DNA of 64,000 nt from Lycorma delicatula (Eukaryota; Arthropoda; Insecta; Hemiptera; Fulgoridae), in assembly GCF_047948215.1 (NCBI RefSeq), contig NC_134455.1, forward strand, positions 301,214,147 through 301,278,146, given 5' to 3'. Under the pieces are notes generated by a model. That model searched no databases, was not told the origin of the DNA, and saw only the letters and a program-made list of their open reading frames with translations. Shown one piece after another: positions 1 to 12,219 of the stretch. Each line of letters opens with the position of its first letter. The stretch's first letter is position 1. Position numbers and translations under genes: made by a program.

Positions 1-565
1 CAACATTTGTAATCCCATTAATTAACTCTCTCAAACCTTAACACTTGCAAACTTTATTCTTAAACCTATTGACCAATTCCCAAAACTCCTTTGTCCTTTA
101 CCTTGTTAAATCTGTTTCTTAATCCTACATTGTAATTTAAGTGTTTCTGATTACATAACTTTTTATGTAACCTGACCACCTCTACTTAACTGTGTTTTAC
201 TAAATTCAAATTACTGTTTTTGTACTTTTTAACTGATCTAAATATTTTACCTTAGCTTTCTTACAACCATTCTCAAGACAACCATCTGTTTCCTCCCGGT
301 TAATACAAAAAAGTTTACGTTTTAAGGTCATATTATCCTTTAATACTCATTTCAATTATTTCACAAAAGAAACAGTCAGTTCAAATAGAAATATATATAG
401 TAATAAAAGTAGACTCAGTCTCCTCTTGAATATCTCGATATTTACCTCCAGTATTATTGATATCTGATCAGGTAAATTTTACACAACTGAAGTAAAATAC
501 TCAAATACTTTTAAAACTACAATTGACATGCAGACAAGATCTGTAACCCATGAATATACTTAAAT

Positions 566-599
566 TCTCTCTCTCTCTCACTCTCTCTCTCTCTCTCGC
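566..599 (+). repeat. (CT)n microsatellite
   Basis: Run of CT dinucleotides with one interruption (ctcactct), about 34 bp. Simple repeat; no function inferred. Confidence 0.9.
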
Positions 600-2465
600 T
601 TCTTTCATTTTTCTATTCATAAAGTTCATATGGAAATTTTCACACTTATCAAAAATTTTCTCCTTTTTTGTTTATAATTCTGAATTTGTTGCAATACTGA
701 ATTGTTAGAGTGTCACATAATATAAACTGAACACAAAAATACAATCTCCTCTGACACTACTTTCTTATCCTCTACTCTAATATTAACATCCCCTTTCAGA
801 ATGGCACTTCTATTCATGATAAATCTCCCTTCAATGTAATCAGAAAACAAATTTAAGATTCTACTTTCTGATGTAACTTATTACAAGAGTAGAAAGTAGT
901 TATAGAAAATTGCTTATTACCATAATGCCTCTGAATTACATCTTTCTGATTTTTGTTAACAGATTTAATAAAATTTCCTATTTAAATCTGACTACTAACC
1001 TCCTTTTGCCTTGCCAAACAAAAACGTCTGGATGCATAACAGAACCAAAGGTCAGACCAGTCCAATATTGTGTATAATTTATTTAACATGTGGTTTTGGG
1101 GCAAGAAAAAATTCAAGATACCCTATAAAATCTGATTAATATATTTTAGTATTTAAATTAATAATACTACCACTATTTTAATAGGTTAGTGCTTACTTAC
1201 TTCCAAACTCTACTATATATTTCCAACCCACCTCATCACAATATTTTCACTTCTTTTTATTATTACTAACTTATATTCTCATTTAAGTTTTTGCCTTCCC
1301 CAGAATTAATTCACAACAATTGTGATTATTTTTATAATCCATTTTTATTATTAAAAATCAATTCCATTTCCTGAAATATTGATTATGATGTGCCATTAAC
1401 AACCAGTTGATCCACCATTACTTTCATTTTGGCTTGTACATTATTTTTTTAAATATTCTTTATCAATCACATTAGCCTTTTTTCTCTCTTTATAGTATCT
1501 TCTGCAAAGTTTTGATTTACAATATGTTTTGTGTCTTTTAATTTGCCTGTATTTTTAAGAATGTTTCTCTTTAAAACGTTTTATATATATGGGATATAAG
1601 TTTTATCTCTCTAGTATCCAATATACATGCTTCATAAACTTTTATTTCTTCTTTTTTTGAACCATCATACAGACATTTTTTTGTAATTGACTTTGCATCT
1701 CCATTTGCCATATAGCTTAGATCTATAAAAATGAGGTTCCTTCATCTGGATTTGTTTTTACTAGATCAAGTGATTTCGTTTTTATTGTAATATGTTTCAA
1801 TTTTTAATAGCTTAATCTCTTCTCTCTCTAATAGCTTAACCTCAGTCTTTTTTTCTGGTACTATTTTTACAAGATTGTTCAACAGTTAAACATCCTGTTT
1901 AGTTGCCAGAACTGCCAGTTTTTCAACAAATAGTTTTGAAGTAAACTTTAACAAAGAGTCAATTCTACTGCTATTAATGTGTCATCTTATGTTTGTGCTT
2001 TTTAGCATATTGCTGAACTAGTTTTTGTAAGTGGTTGGCTCTTTTATGCTACCATGTGATTTTATCCAAGAGAAGTACTTTTTATTATTCTTAAAACAGA
2101 TTTATTATTATTATTAACTTTTTTTTTAAGAATAACGTGATTAAAATGTAAAATAGTCTAAGTTATTTAATTGTTAATCTTTTTAATTGCTGATTGTTGG
2201 AGGTTTATTTTTCAGTTAGCTGTTTAGACAGCTTTTGCATTTTATTTAATAATATTTATCAGGAAATAAAGTTAAAAAATAATATTTGATGTACTATCAA
2301 TTAAATGAATAAGTATAGAAACAAAGTAATATTAATAAAGTTCATCCAATAGTTCAGAATTCTGCTATGCTGTTCATTACACAGAAGAAATTTAAAGTTT
2401 TCCAGCACAAGAAATTAATTTTTAAAATATCATTTTAAAACTGATTTAGTGTAATTATTAAAGAT

Positions 2466-2468
2466 ATA

Positions 2469-2503
<35 letters not shown>

Positions 2504-2506
2504 TAC
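2466..2506. repeat. (TA)n microsatellite
   Basis: Alternating AT run of about 40 bp broken by one G, self-complementary. Simple repeat. Confidence 0.92.
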
Positions 2507-2957
2507 TTATATAAAAAATTATTAAAATAACAGAGATTGATCCTGGTTGTAAAATGATTAAAGAAAGACATTTTAGCTACTCAGAAAAGTACAAAAATCT
2601 GTTTTTCCAGTTTTAAAAGTAAATAAAAGTTAAACTGTGCTTTCATTCTTTAGTAATGTAAACTTTGCTTATAAATTTTGGGAACACCTATGATCTAAAG
2701 TTTAAATCTCTGTATTGTTCCTTTATTTTACCACAAAAAATACTTCAATCTGTTGTAGAGCTTAATTTTATATACTGGAATTCCCTAATTAAATTTAGCA
2801 AAAACACAGAGTTTCTTTTAAATACAACTTTTTAACAATTAAGACAGTGCTGCCAAGCTCACTTACTAATAACTTATTATTATCTTATAACAAACAATAA
2901 AATCAAACTTTTTTATAGAAAGCAAATGAAACTGTATTTCAATAGCATTTGACATTT

Positions 2958-3960
2958 TTGTTTTAACAGTTAATGTTTAGTTTGTTAGATTTTAAAAGTT
3001 AAATTTAAAAAAAATTGCATTTTTATAATTTAATCCCCGAACAACAGTCTTCAGATTTAATGACTGAAATAATTAAGCATTTCTATAAAAAAAAAGTATC
3101 ATGTTAGGAAAGAGGTTAGTATAAAATCTATTATTAGATTGTAAGTAGAATGCCATCACTTTAACTTTGTTAAAATCAACATCTTCCAAGAATGAGGATA
3201 TTTTATATTATTCTTTTTCTAGTTTTTTAAAACATTTTTATACTTGAGAATCCAATTTTCTATTATTAATGAATTTAATATCTCTTCAAATAAATACTGA
3301 AATCAATTCTGAAAGGTTTTTTTGTATTTTACAATTGCTAATACAGCATGATCTTTTCCTTATAAAATGTTATCATTATCATTAAATTAAAATTCATAAA
3401 ATAAATTCAATCAATATTAACTTATTAGTTTTTATTTATTGTTTTGTTACATCTCAGTTTTTATTGTTGCTCAAATTTAGACTAAGAGACTATTATTAAT
3501 AATTACAACAGAACAATTAGTAAATTTTGTAATAATCTATTTTGAATCCATTTTTTAATCAGTACAAAAACTCATTATTACACTAAAATACTTTCCTGAT
3601 TTACATTTAGATTTCATAATTGGTAAACAAGTTAGTACGAACTGAATCCAAATCTTTCTACAAGTAATAATAATTAGTCTATCTCTTTTATTTATAGGAA
3701 TTTTAATTCTTGATTTTTGACTCTATGCATTTTCCTTGCATTGTATATTATGAATATATGAATACAGCTATAAATTAGGTGATTAATTTAATTAATAATA
3801 TTGTTCCATTTTCCTTAGGATTATTTTTCAATAGTTTTTCATTGAAAAAAATCATTTTACCTTCACTTTTTTATATATATTTTTTTGGTTTTATTGGTTA
3901 AAATTTTTCATTATTTTAAAACTGATGGACAAATCAATAAATGGTTTGATTAATAAGAAA
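2958..3960 (+). repeat. 1 kb dispersed or duplicated sequence, copy 1
   Basis: This AT-rich segment matches 52928-53930 in the same orientation, nearly collinear at an offset of about 49,960 bp. Shared anchors include the block around 3059 (ending gaaataattaag), the block around 3480 (actaagagacta then tattaataattacaacagaa) and a 30-bp identical block at 3777-3806. Between anchors the copies differ by many substitutions and small indels, by eye roughly three quarters identical. No coding frame, terminal repeat or poly-A tail is evident, so it may be an old segmental duplication or two copies of an unclassified mobile element. Confidence 0.8.
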
Positions 3961-6900
3961 AACTAGAATTTTTGAAAGGATTCTCCTTTGAAATTCTATT
4001 TGTAGAGTATGTAAAAAAAACAACAAAACAAAGAATGTCCAAAATCAACAGAGACATTCTCAGTCTGTTTTCTCTTCAATTATTTTAGTTTCTTAAGTAT
4101 ACATCTAATAGCCATTATTTTCTCTCTATTGACTACAAAAGAGCAATCTGATTTTGTTTATTGGTTATAAATTTATCAGTATTAGTTTCAACATAACTAA
4201 GATAAAAAGCTACCTCAAGTTTTACTTGCATGTAATTTGCTAGGTTACATTTTTCCTCTAACTTAAACAAAAAATATAATTTTGACAATAGTGTTTTTAA
4301 TAGATATTTTAGTTGTTTATTATTTATAAAAATAAAAAGAAGGAATAATTAATAACAATAAAAACGTAACTGAAATAATCTTTTTAGTAAAGATGTTACA
4401 TAATGCATACGCTCACCATCTCTTTACGATTGAGAGAGTCATATTTTACTGCATATGATCAGATTAAAGCTAAATTTATACTTTCAGTATTTGGATACTA
4501 AATAAAACTTATCAGGAAACTGCTTAATTCAACATTCTGTCTTGTGATAACTCCATAGTATTACACATTGCTAACTAAGTATATATTTTTTAAAAGAAAA
4601 TTACAAATGTTAATTATAAGAAGTAATGTTGATTTGAAAATATAGAATATACTAATTTTTTGATTAAATAAGACGTTTAAATGTGTCATAACTAATGAGA
4701 AGTTACTGACTTTACTTTGTAAGTATCTTGATGATCTTTTTTTCTAATGAGATAAGTAATTTCTGTAGAACAAATAGCAAATTGATTAGAAAAGTTCTTC
4801 GTATGTTGTCAACTGTGACATCACTTTTATTATATGAATATCAGAACTATAATAATCAAATTTATCTGTCATTACATAGGTAAAATAACTTATTCCTATT
4901 TCTTGGTGGTTATTTTCTTATTACCTAATTATACGATAAAATATTTGTTTAAAATATTATGATAAATTATAACTATATATTTGTTTTATTTAAATTAAAC
5001 AAAAAAATCTGATATGATAGAATCCTGTACCCGAATCAATGTTGAAAGTTTTAGAACGCTTAAAACTTAGTTAATATGTTTATATACGATTATATGTTAA
5101 AACTCTTGTCTCTTTTTCTTCTTATTCATTTGTAAGAGTAAATTTGTTTATATTCAGCTGGCCGGTGCTGCCAGCTGATATTTTATAGTAACAATGTATC
5201 TAGTTTATTGTATTGTTCAGTCTTCATCAACACTTCATACTATCATCATGTATGTACTCATCAACTCATAGCATATTCAGCAATATAATATTTTAAAGTG
5301 TAAAATTTAAAGATTAAATTAAGTTATATTTATCGTGGCTGAACAATGACTATTATTTATTTAAATTATGAACTAGTGAAATCAAAATATAGAATTAGAA
5401 CACCTAATCGAGGTATCCAAGGAGGTTATTAATTCAAACATTTTGGTCCTCCAACCTCAGATATGAACTGAAATTTGAAGAATCTTCATATCCAACAAAG
5501 TTCAAACATGAAAGGAATTATTTTAATTATAGATATTATATATTTGGAAAAGGGTTCTCAACAATTTATATCTACAGTATTATTAATGTAATATCATTTT
5601 AATTTATTTTATATTTAGTTTATATTGTTAATGATTTACATTATTAATTTAAGTTATTAATATTATTATGGATAAAGACCAATTATTATGACAACGAAGG
5701 TCAGTAAAGGCCTCTATTACTAGAATTGGCACATCTACTGACAAATTTTATCCTTCACAAGGTGATATTCATGCCTTACAAATTAAATTAAATTATTGAT
5801 TCGATCATATGATCAGTCACGTCAACTTGGATGAGAAATTTAATTAAAGTAAGTGTCAGTTTTTTTCTCTTTCCAAGCCAGATGGTAAATGTAACTATTT
5901 TTTTGTGCTAGAATGTTATGGTAATTTATTTATTCAAGTGTTCTTACAAATTTTTGTATTATTTATGTTTTAGGACACTTAATTATGATACTTTTTCTTT
6001 TGCTAATCATTGTATTGGAGAGTAATCTAAATATTTGTATAAAGTTTCCCAGATTGTAGTATAAACAATCCCAGATTGTAGTAGCAGTTAATTCAATAAA
6101 AATCTAAAGAATGTCTTTTAAGCTTTCTTTTTTGCATGCGCTAAAGTTTGATAAAAAATCTTTTACTCATAATTTAAAAACTGAAGTAGTTTTAATGAAA
6201 ATCATAGCTGAGAGAGAGTGTTTGTTCTTTAGTTTTTCTGAAACATTTAAAATGTTTGAAAATTAATTCATATTGAATTTATGGTTGAAAAAATAGTACA
6301 AAAGTACTTAAAAAGTGATCACTATTAAAAAGGATGAGTGGGAATGATAAAGTGAATATTATTTAAATATTTAGAAGTTAGTGCATTCAGTATGTTTTAT
6401 GTATAAATAACATAATAACTTTTAGTTGTTAAATATTAATTATTAAATAATTAAAGTTAATTAACTATAATTATTTAATGGAATGGGAACTTTATTTCAT
6501 ATAAAATAAGTTGTATTCTTGTTTGAAAGTACTTAAAATCTTTGTTCCATAGGTAATAAACAAAACGAGAAATACAGTATAAAATATTCTAAACCCTGTC
6601 TTTCTTTCTACAAAAAGAAAAAAAAATAGAAACATTATTGGATAAACCGTTGAAACTCTGATCGGAAAATTCAGGAAAAATAGTTGCATTCCCAAGCTCC
6701 TTTCAATTTCTTATATTCCTGCCTTGAGGATAAGAATATGTGATTTTCTTCCCGCTCTATACTCTTGTATGGATTCTGTAAACGTATACTGAAGATTACT
6801 AAAGCTGCTGTGAATTATCGCCAACGTCTTTTCCAAAACTTATGTTACTTTCTTTAAAAGTCAAACATATTTACAACGTGAGTTATTTTTAAAACCTTAA

Positions 6901-7870
6901 AACGAAATACTCTCGTATATTAGAATAAATAAAAATATACGAGTGTTTATTATAATTTTATATTTAATATAATAATTTATATTCTTTAAATACTTAAGTA
7001 GAACACAATTCTTTATCTATCATTAAACCAATTTCAAATGCATTTCTTCCAATTAAATTATCATTTAAAAGGGATGTTCTCTTCTTTTTATTGTGTACCA
7101 ATCTTTTAATATCAATGTACTAACTAAATTCTACATTCCCAATTATTTGATGTGTTATAATATTTCCTTTCTCTCTCAATTATTACTCATCTAAGTTCTT
7201 TTTTTTAGAGAAAGGTTAAGTATTAATAACTTAAGCGTTGTTTTAAATTTTATCTTTTTCACTTTTAGTTTTATAAAATAAATTTTCAATATTGTGTTAC
7301 CAACCACACTTCTAAAGCCTCCATATCGTTCTCCATTCCAGTTTCCTTATTATCTAGCTGAAGTTATCGCAGAATGAGCGATACTTTTATAAAGATATAA
7401 ATGAATCTTTAATCTGTGACTGATTTGGCTTAATTCCTCAAATAATTCTCACCGTTTTTGTAATCTACATTAAAAAATGTAATTTTTCATTATTTTTTAC
7501 TTAGTAATTTTAGGATCAACATTGTTTTTCATGTTTTTAAAATGAAGATAGTCCTTAAGATAACAAGCAGCCTATCAAAAGTTATTTATCTTCTGTCAGT
7601 CTCAGGCTATTTAACCAAATGATTCGGTTGGTTTTAATTGTATTTTCAAACCAGTTGTAATACAGGGTTATAACAAATGATCTTTCCGATTATAAATTTG
7701 AATAACACATATTTATTAACACGATACATGAAAGTAGCTTCAATGGAAAGGAAAACTCAAAACTTTTCGGTTATTGGTAAATACATTGTGTATTTATTGG
7801 TTTTGTCGCCAAGGCAATAGAAGAGGAAATGGCTGCTAACGAAGACAGAAAGGCGTTTTATATGCTGGAT
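3961..7870. other. AT-rich non-coding DNA
   Basis: No gene or repeat family recognised. It holds a small hairpin at 5154-5178 and a short direct repeat (cccagattgtagta) around 6049 and 6070. The open frame at 6492-6695 (minus) is low-complexity and has no recognisable motif. Confidence 0.65.
5154..5178. repeat. short hairpin
   Basis: Arms tcagctggc (5154-5162) and gccagctga (5170-5178) are perfectly complementary with a 7-nt loop, in otherwise AT-rich DNA. Probably a remnant of a small inverted repeat. Confidence 0.7.
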
Positions 7871-8104
7871 TTTCAAGTCTACCAGTCTGGTATCACTGTG
7901 TAACGTAATTTTAGAAGGAAGTTTTAAATCACCCGGTTGACTCGGTACCTGATGGGTTAAGCCTCGCGGCTACACTAGCTGCCTTACAAGCGAAATCTCT
8001 TCTCTGTAAGTTGTGAATTTACATTAGTTTTGTTAATCCCGTCCGTCTCCGCTAGTACCACTATACCCGCGCAAATTAAATTCGATATGCGTGCGCGCTT
8101 TATT
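7871..8104. other. CpG-containing GC-richer island, unclassified
   Basis: About 230 bp clearly richer in G+C and CpG than its surroundings (for example cctcgcggctacactagctg and tgcgtgcgcgc). No open frame or tRNA-like boxes seen. The abrupt composition change suggests inserted repeat DNA, but I cannot name a family. Confidence 0.45.
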
Positions 8105-8290
8105 TAGAATCATTGATTAAATAAACGAAAAAATATGATATTTAAATAAAATTATTAAAATTAATTTGTGTGTGTATGCATGTGCAAGCCGTGCATCAAA
8201 AACTACAAACAGTTGCAGTACTTTCCCGGAACACAGCTTTAGCTGCGTGACGGGAAAGTCCTACAATGTGTTGTCTGTCAGCCTTTATTT
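8105..8290 (+). repeat. hairpin-bearing dispersed repeat (family D), copy 1
   Basis: It shares an AT-rich lead, a tatgcatgtg stretch, the core aagccgtgcatca and the following cagttg and gactttc-type sequence with the reverse strand of 33560-33715. Its centre forms a hairpin: actttcccg pairs with cgggaaagt across about 8220-8260, with an inner cagctttagctg palindrome. The layout, flank plus central palindrome, suggests a non-autonomous element. No coding potential. Confidence 0.65.
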
Positions 8291-9602
8291 AAATAAATGT
8301 TTTAAAAAGGTTTTTTAATTCATATTAGTAAAGTAACTAAGTTTCTTATGATATACCTCATCTGAAATAATAGTTTTATTTTGATGGTTTATAGAAAATT
8401 GTTTTTCATGTACTAATGTGGTATAACTATTCCACATTTTTTAAGTTAAGATGTGTACATTTTTTTGTTAACTTTGAATTCTTATCACAAGTGTATTCGT
8501 ATATAAAGCAGTTGAAAAGTAAAGAGATATACAAAATATTGAATATAAACAGAAATTATTTACTTACATAATTATATATTTATTGTGGGTAAGTTAAGAA
8601 GATCTGTCATCGATTCATTCACTTCTTTCAATTTCTACAGCGGTCATTCATAGAAATTTGAAACAATAAACTTAATCGCTATTTTATAATTTTATCCGTA
8701 AAGTGTACTCATTTTCGTTTCACTGTTAATTAATAATCAAGGTTACTTTGTTAACTTATTTTTTGAAACGTATAACAGTTTTTGCTACTGTCAACTTCAT
8801 TATCTTATCCAAAACAGTGTTGAATTAGCGAAAGTAAATGACATTACAGCAAAAAAATTTTTTTCATTAGAAATTTTTAGTTTTCAACATAATTTTTAAC
8901 ATAAAATATTTTATTAAAACGCTTTAGAAAAAAGCGAAGCTCAATTTTTTTTTTTAAATTGTAGCGGTACTTCTAACCACCCAAGAAACTTTGAAATTAG
9001 TAGTATATTCAAAGCGTTAAGAACTCTAAAATCTGGAAAATTCCTATAAACCTCCTAGTCCAAGGAAAATGACCACGAGGTCAGAAGCCAACCAAAAGAA
9101 TTGCTGCAAGATAATTTCAATCCAAATCGAATATTCGGATTTTAAAAAAACAAAAAGCAAAACGAACTACTTTTCTCTAAATTTAATTTGCCTGTTCTTT
9201 GTACTTATCTATGACTGAACATGATTTGGCTCAAAACCAAAAGCAATCTTTACCCCCAGAAAAATAGTTATTGATATTTGATTTAAAATTGCAATGTAAA
9301 TAAAATATGTGACTAAACTTTAAATTAACCAGTACTGAGTACAAGAAATGTAGTTAAAAAAGTAAAAAAGATTAGTTTTTGCTATTTACGTTGATATATG
9401 GCGATTTTAGTTTTAGTACTAATTTAAAATGAAAGCGTCCATATTTTATTGTTATGTGGAAGGTAAACGACTGAATGGCAGGAGCACGTTCTTCGTGAAT
9501 ACTCGACTAATCTCTACTTTCATGATTTTAGTAAAAAGAAAACTTTGCCAGCTGTTTTTCATGATAGTTCGTCTCTGCAGCTATAAATCAGCTTTATATA
9601 AC
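8291..9602. other. AT-rich non-coding DNA
   Basis: No gene or known repeat recognised. The short frame at 9429-9638 runs into the tail of the older SINE and has no recognisable motif. Confidence 0.6.
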
Positions 9603-10200
9603 TCAACAATAATAATACTCTCTCTTTTTCTGTTTTAGTCTCCGGAACCAGGTAAGGTATTACTTTAGAGCTGAATGAGGATGATAGGTATGAATGTAAA
9701 TGAAGTGTAGTCTTCTTGTACGGTCACAGGTCGACCATTCCTCACCCACCAGGTTGGTCTGGTTGTGAACTCGTCATCGAAAATCAGCTGATTTCAAAGT
9801 CGAGATTTCTGAGTTTCAAATCCTAGTAAAGGCAGTTACTTTTATACGGATTTGAATACCACATCGTGGATTCCGGTGTTCTTTGGTGGTTGAGTTTTAA
9901 TTAACCACACGCACACGAATGATTGACCTGAGACTGTACAAGACTACATTTCATTATGTAGTCATTTCATTACGTATGAGATATGTATCATCCCCATTTA
10001 TCCTCTGAAGTAATACCTTACGGTGGTTCCTGACGCTAAACAGAAAAAGCAAAAGGGAAAAGGTTGACCATTCCTGAGATTTCTGATTAATCGAAACCCA
10101 ACCACCAAAGAACCTTAGAACTATCGACTTCAAAATCAGCTGATTTGCGATGACGAATTCACTACTAGACCAGCCTGGTGGGTTCAACAATAATTATACT
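9603..10200 (-). mobile_element. older SINE-A copy, split by a younger insertion
   Basis: A tRNA-derived SINE on the minus strand occupying 9620-9742 plus 10061-10183. Head (10183 downwards): aacccaccaggctggtct, then the aaatcagctgattt palindrome. Tail (about 9640-9742): complement of the SINE 3' region ending in a pyrimidine-rich tract. A 17-bp target-site duplication with one mismatch flanks it (9603-9619 and 10184-10200, tcaacaataat(a/t)atact). Compared with the copies at 56-58 kb, about 75 bp is missing between the palindrome and the ggttctttggtgg segment, removing the B-box, so this copy could not be transcribed from its own promoter. The rest of the element is displaced by the younger SINE at 9743-10060. 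Confidence 0.85.
9743..10060 (+). mobile_element. younger SINE-A copy nested in an older one
   Basis: tRNA-derived SINE on the plus strand, about 318 bp. Head: cccaccaggttggtctgg, the aaatcagctgattt palindrome, and a diverged B-box (gtttcaaatcc). The body includes ggatttgaatac, ttctttggtggttg, taaccacac and gtacaagactaca, all shared with the copies at 56020 and 57926. It ends in an A-rich tail at 10060. It lies between aggtcgaccattcct (9728-9742) and aggttgaccattcct (10061-10075), a 15-bp target-site duplication with one mismatch. That duplication is itself interior sequence of the older minus-strand SINE, which proves the order of insertion. Confidence 0.88.
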
Positions 10201-10716
10201 ATGCGCCATAAACTTATCAAATGACCTGGCCGTGGTTCTATGTAGCCAAAATTATTGAAGAAAAAGTTTAATTACACCATTAAAAATAATCAATTTTTTT
10301 CTGTGCAAAATTTATAGAAAAATATTTGTTGGCGTTTCGTTTTTTTTTATTGGCGTGAAGGCAAAAAAAAATTACGAGTTTTCAACAGATCTTCAAAAAA
10401 GTAAAATTTCGTTTAAATTACAATAGTAGGTACACAAATTTTTAATTCTATCCTTTTATTTGTCTCACCGTCATTTATCACTTTTTCGACTAAATATTAC
10501 TTTATTTCAATCTCAAATTTTATAGTAGAACTTGTGTCAATCTGATGATTCCAAAGATACCAAATTTATCTCAAAACGCTTATCAGATCACAGAATTTAT
10601 TTTTATTTATTTTATTAGGCAGGGGAGATAATTTCTCTGAGTATATTTTGAGAAAAACATTTTGGGAATATGAAAAACAATTGAAATAATTTCTGGTGGC
10701 AATTTACCAATTCAAC

Positions 10717-10772
10717 CAGGTAATAGAAAGAGCCCATAAAGGAATCCCTTTATGGGCTCTTTCTATAACCTG
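10717..10772. repeat. 26-bp inverted repeat (near-perfect hairpin)
   Basis: Left arm 10717-10742, right arm 10747-10772, loop aatc. Of 26 pairs, only one position (the fifth after cagg) is mismatched; the inner 20 pairs (atagaaagagcccataaagg and its complement) are perfect. The 4-nt loop is shorter than usual for an animal microRNA precursor. More likely a palindromic core of a small non-autonomous element or an inverted micro-duplication. Confidence 0.92.
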
Positions 10773-12177
10773 AACAAAAACCAATTATAGTATTAAATAT
10801 GCTCAACGACGTGTTAAATAAAAAATTTAATAGAATTTGTAAGAATTAAGATTTTTAGACAGTCAAAATTAATTGTCAAAACATTACTATAATGCTTGAA
10901 TCGAAAAATAATTTGTCGAGCATTTTACAGAAGATAGCAGTGACTTTTTAAATTGTTTTTTATTCCTTTATTTTTTTTTTTTATTAAATAAACTAATAAT
11001 GATCATTTATTTTAAATCTTAGTAAATACTTTTGTCACTCAAAAAGATTTTTATTTTATTTATTTTTACTATTTTATTTTTTAGATACTTCTCTAAATGT
11101 TTTTATTTCGATTTGAAAAATATATTGAAATAATTAAACGAATATAATTACTGAACAAGCAAATTACGAAAGATGCGGAACGCCGTTTCTCAGAATTATA
11201 CCCTGTAGGTTATTATCTTTCATTTCGTTATCCATGATTCAATTCTCAATCAGAAATACATTTACATTACAGTTAAAATGTATTCAGCTGACTCGTTCAA
11301 TTCAAGCAACTTGGATTTTCACTTTTGACAGTCCACCCCAACTCAATTTCTTTGTCCCTATTGTCAGTTATAGGCAAATTCCTTGAGGCGATAAGAACTT
11401 AGCTATCCTGTTTACTAGAGTTTTCATTGTCATAGTTATCTCAGAGATATAAATGACTTGTATTCAATAAAAAATTAAATAGTTCCTTTACACATTAAGA
11501 TTTTCAATAATGTTTCAAAACATAAAATTATTATTTTAAATGTTTATTTAATTTTTAAATTACTTTACGATAATTTTAAAAAAAATGTTTACTTAAAAAT
11601 AATTTTAATTGTTTAAAGAAACATTGTAATAAATTCCTAACATTACGCTGACTGTTAAATTGCATACTTAAAAGAATTAACTTGTTTAAATGTACTGAAA
11701 AATTTTATCTAAAATCTTATATTTCGTTTCTAAAAATCTTAAATCCATTCTAAATCTAACCTTAAATCTATTTTAACCTAATTAAAGAAAAGGGTTAAAC
11801 AAAATATTACATAAAATGCAACCCTTATTAGTAAAAAAACTTCGTAAATAATTGCATCTCAGAATAAATATTTTAAAGTTATTAAAGTTTATTTGTACAT
11901 TAATTAAAGTCCTTTTGTATTATTCAATTGACAGTTTTCTACTTCATTTATAATTGCAATTGTTTGCATAATACTTCCCAGTGCTCACAGTAAATGTATT
12001 TTTTGAAAATGCCCATTTCAATTTTATCTACCGATATTTGGCTCATTTATAAATAATTAGCAATTTATTAATTTAATATCATTTAAACACGCTTCTGTCA
12101 GAATCGAGTCAGAATTCTAGTTTAAATTCAGGAAAAATTACTTCTAAATAATTCAAATGTATTTATAAGAAATTTAT

Positions 12178-12219
12178 AATATATATATATATGTGTGTGT
12201 GTGTGTATATATATATATT
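12178..12219. repeat. compound (TA)n(GT)n(TA)n microsatellite
   Basis: TA run, then about seven GT units, then a TA run. Simple repeat. Confidence 0.9.

Larger units (their letters stand above)
1..2957. other. AT-rich non-coding DNA
   Basis: No open frame, repeat copy or RNA gene that I can defend. It contains a CT microsatellite near 566-599 and a TA microsatellite near 2466-2506. Base composition is strongly AT with many homopolymer runs, as in insect intergenic or intronic DNA. Confidence 0.7.

Noticed and set aside
1..300. Minus-strand reading with KEFWELVNRFKNKV that could be a LINE linker
   Set aside because: Only one weak phrase, with stops nearby and no second motif; AT-rich DNA gives such readings by chance.
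10717..10772. microRNA precursor
   Set aside because: The 4-nt loop and near-perfect 26-bp stem are unlike normal animal precursors, which have larger loops and bulges.
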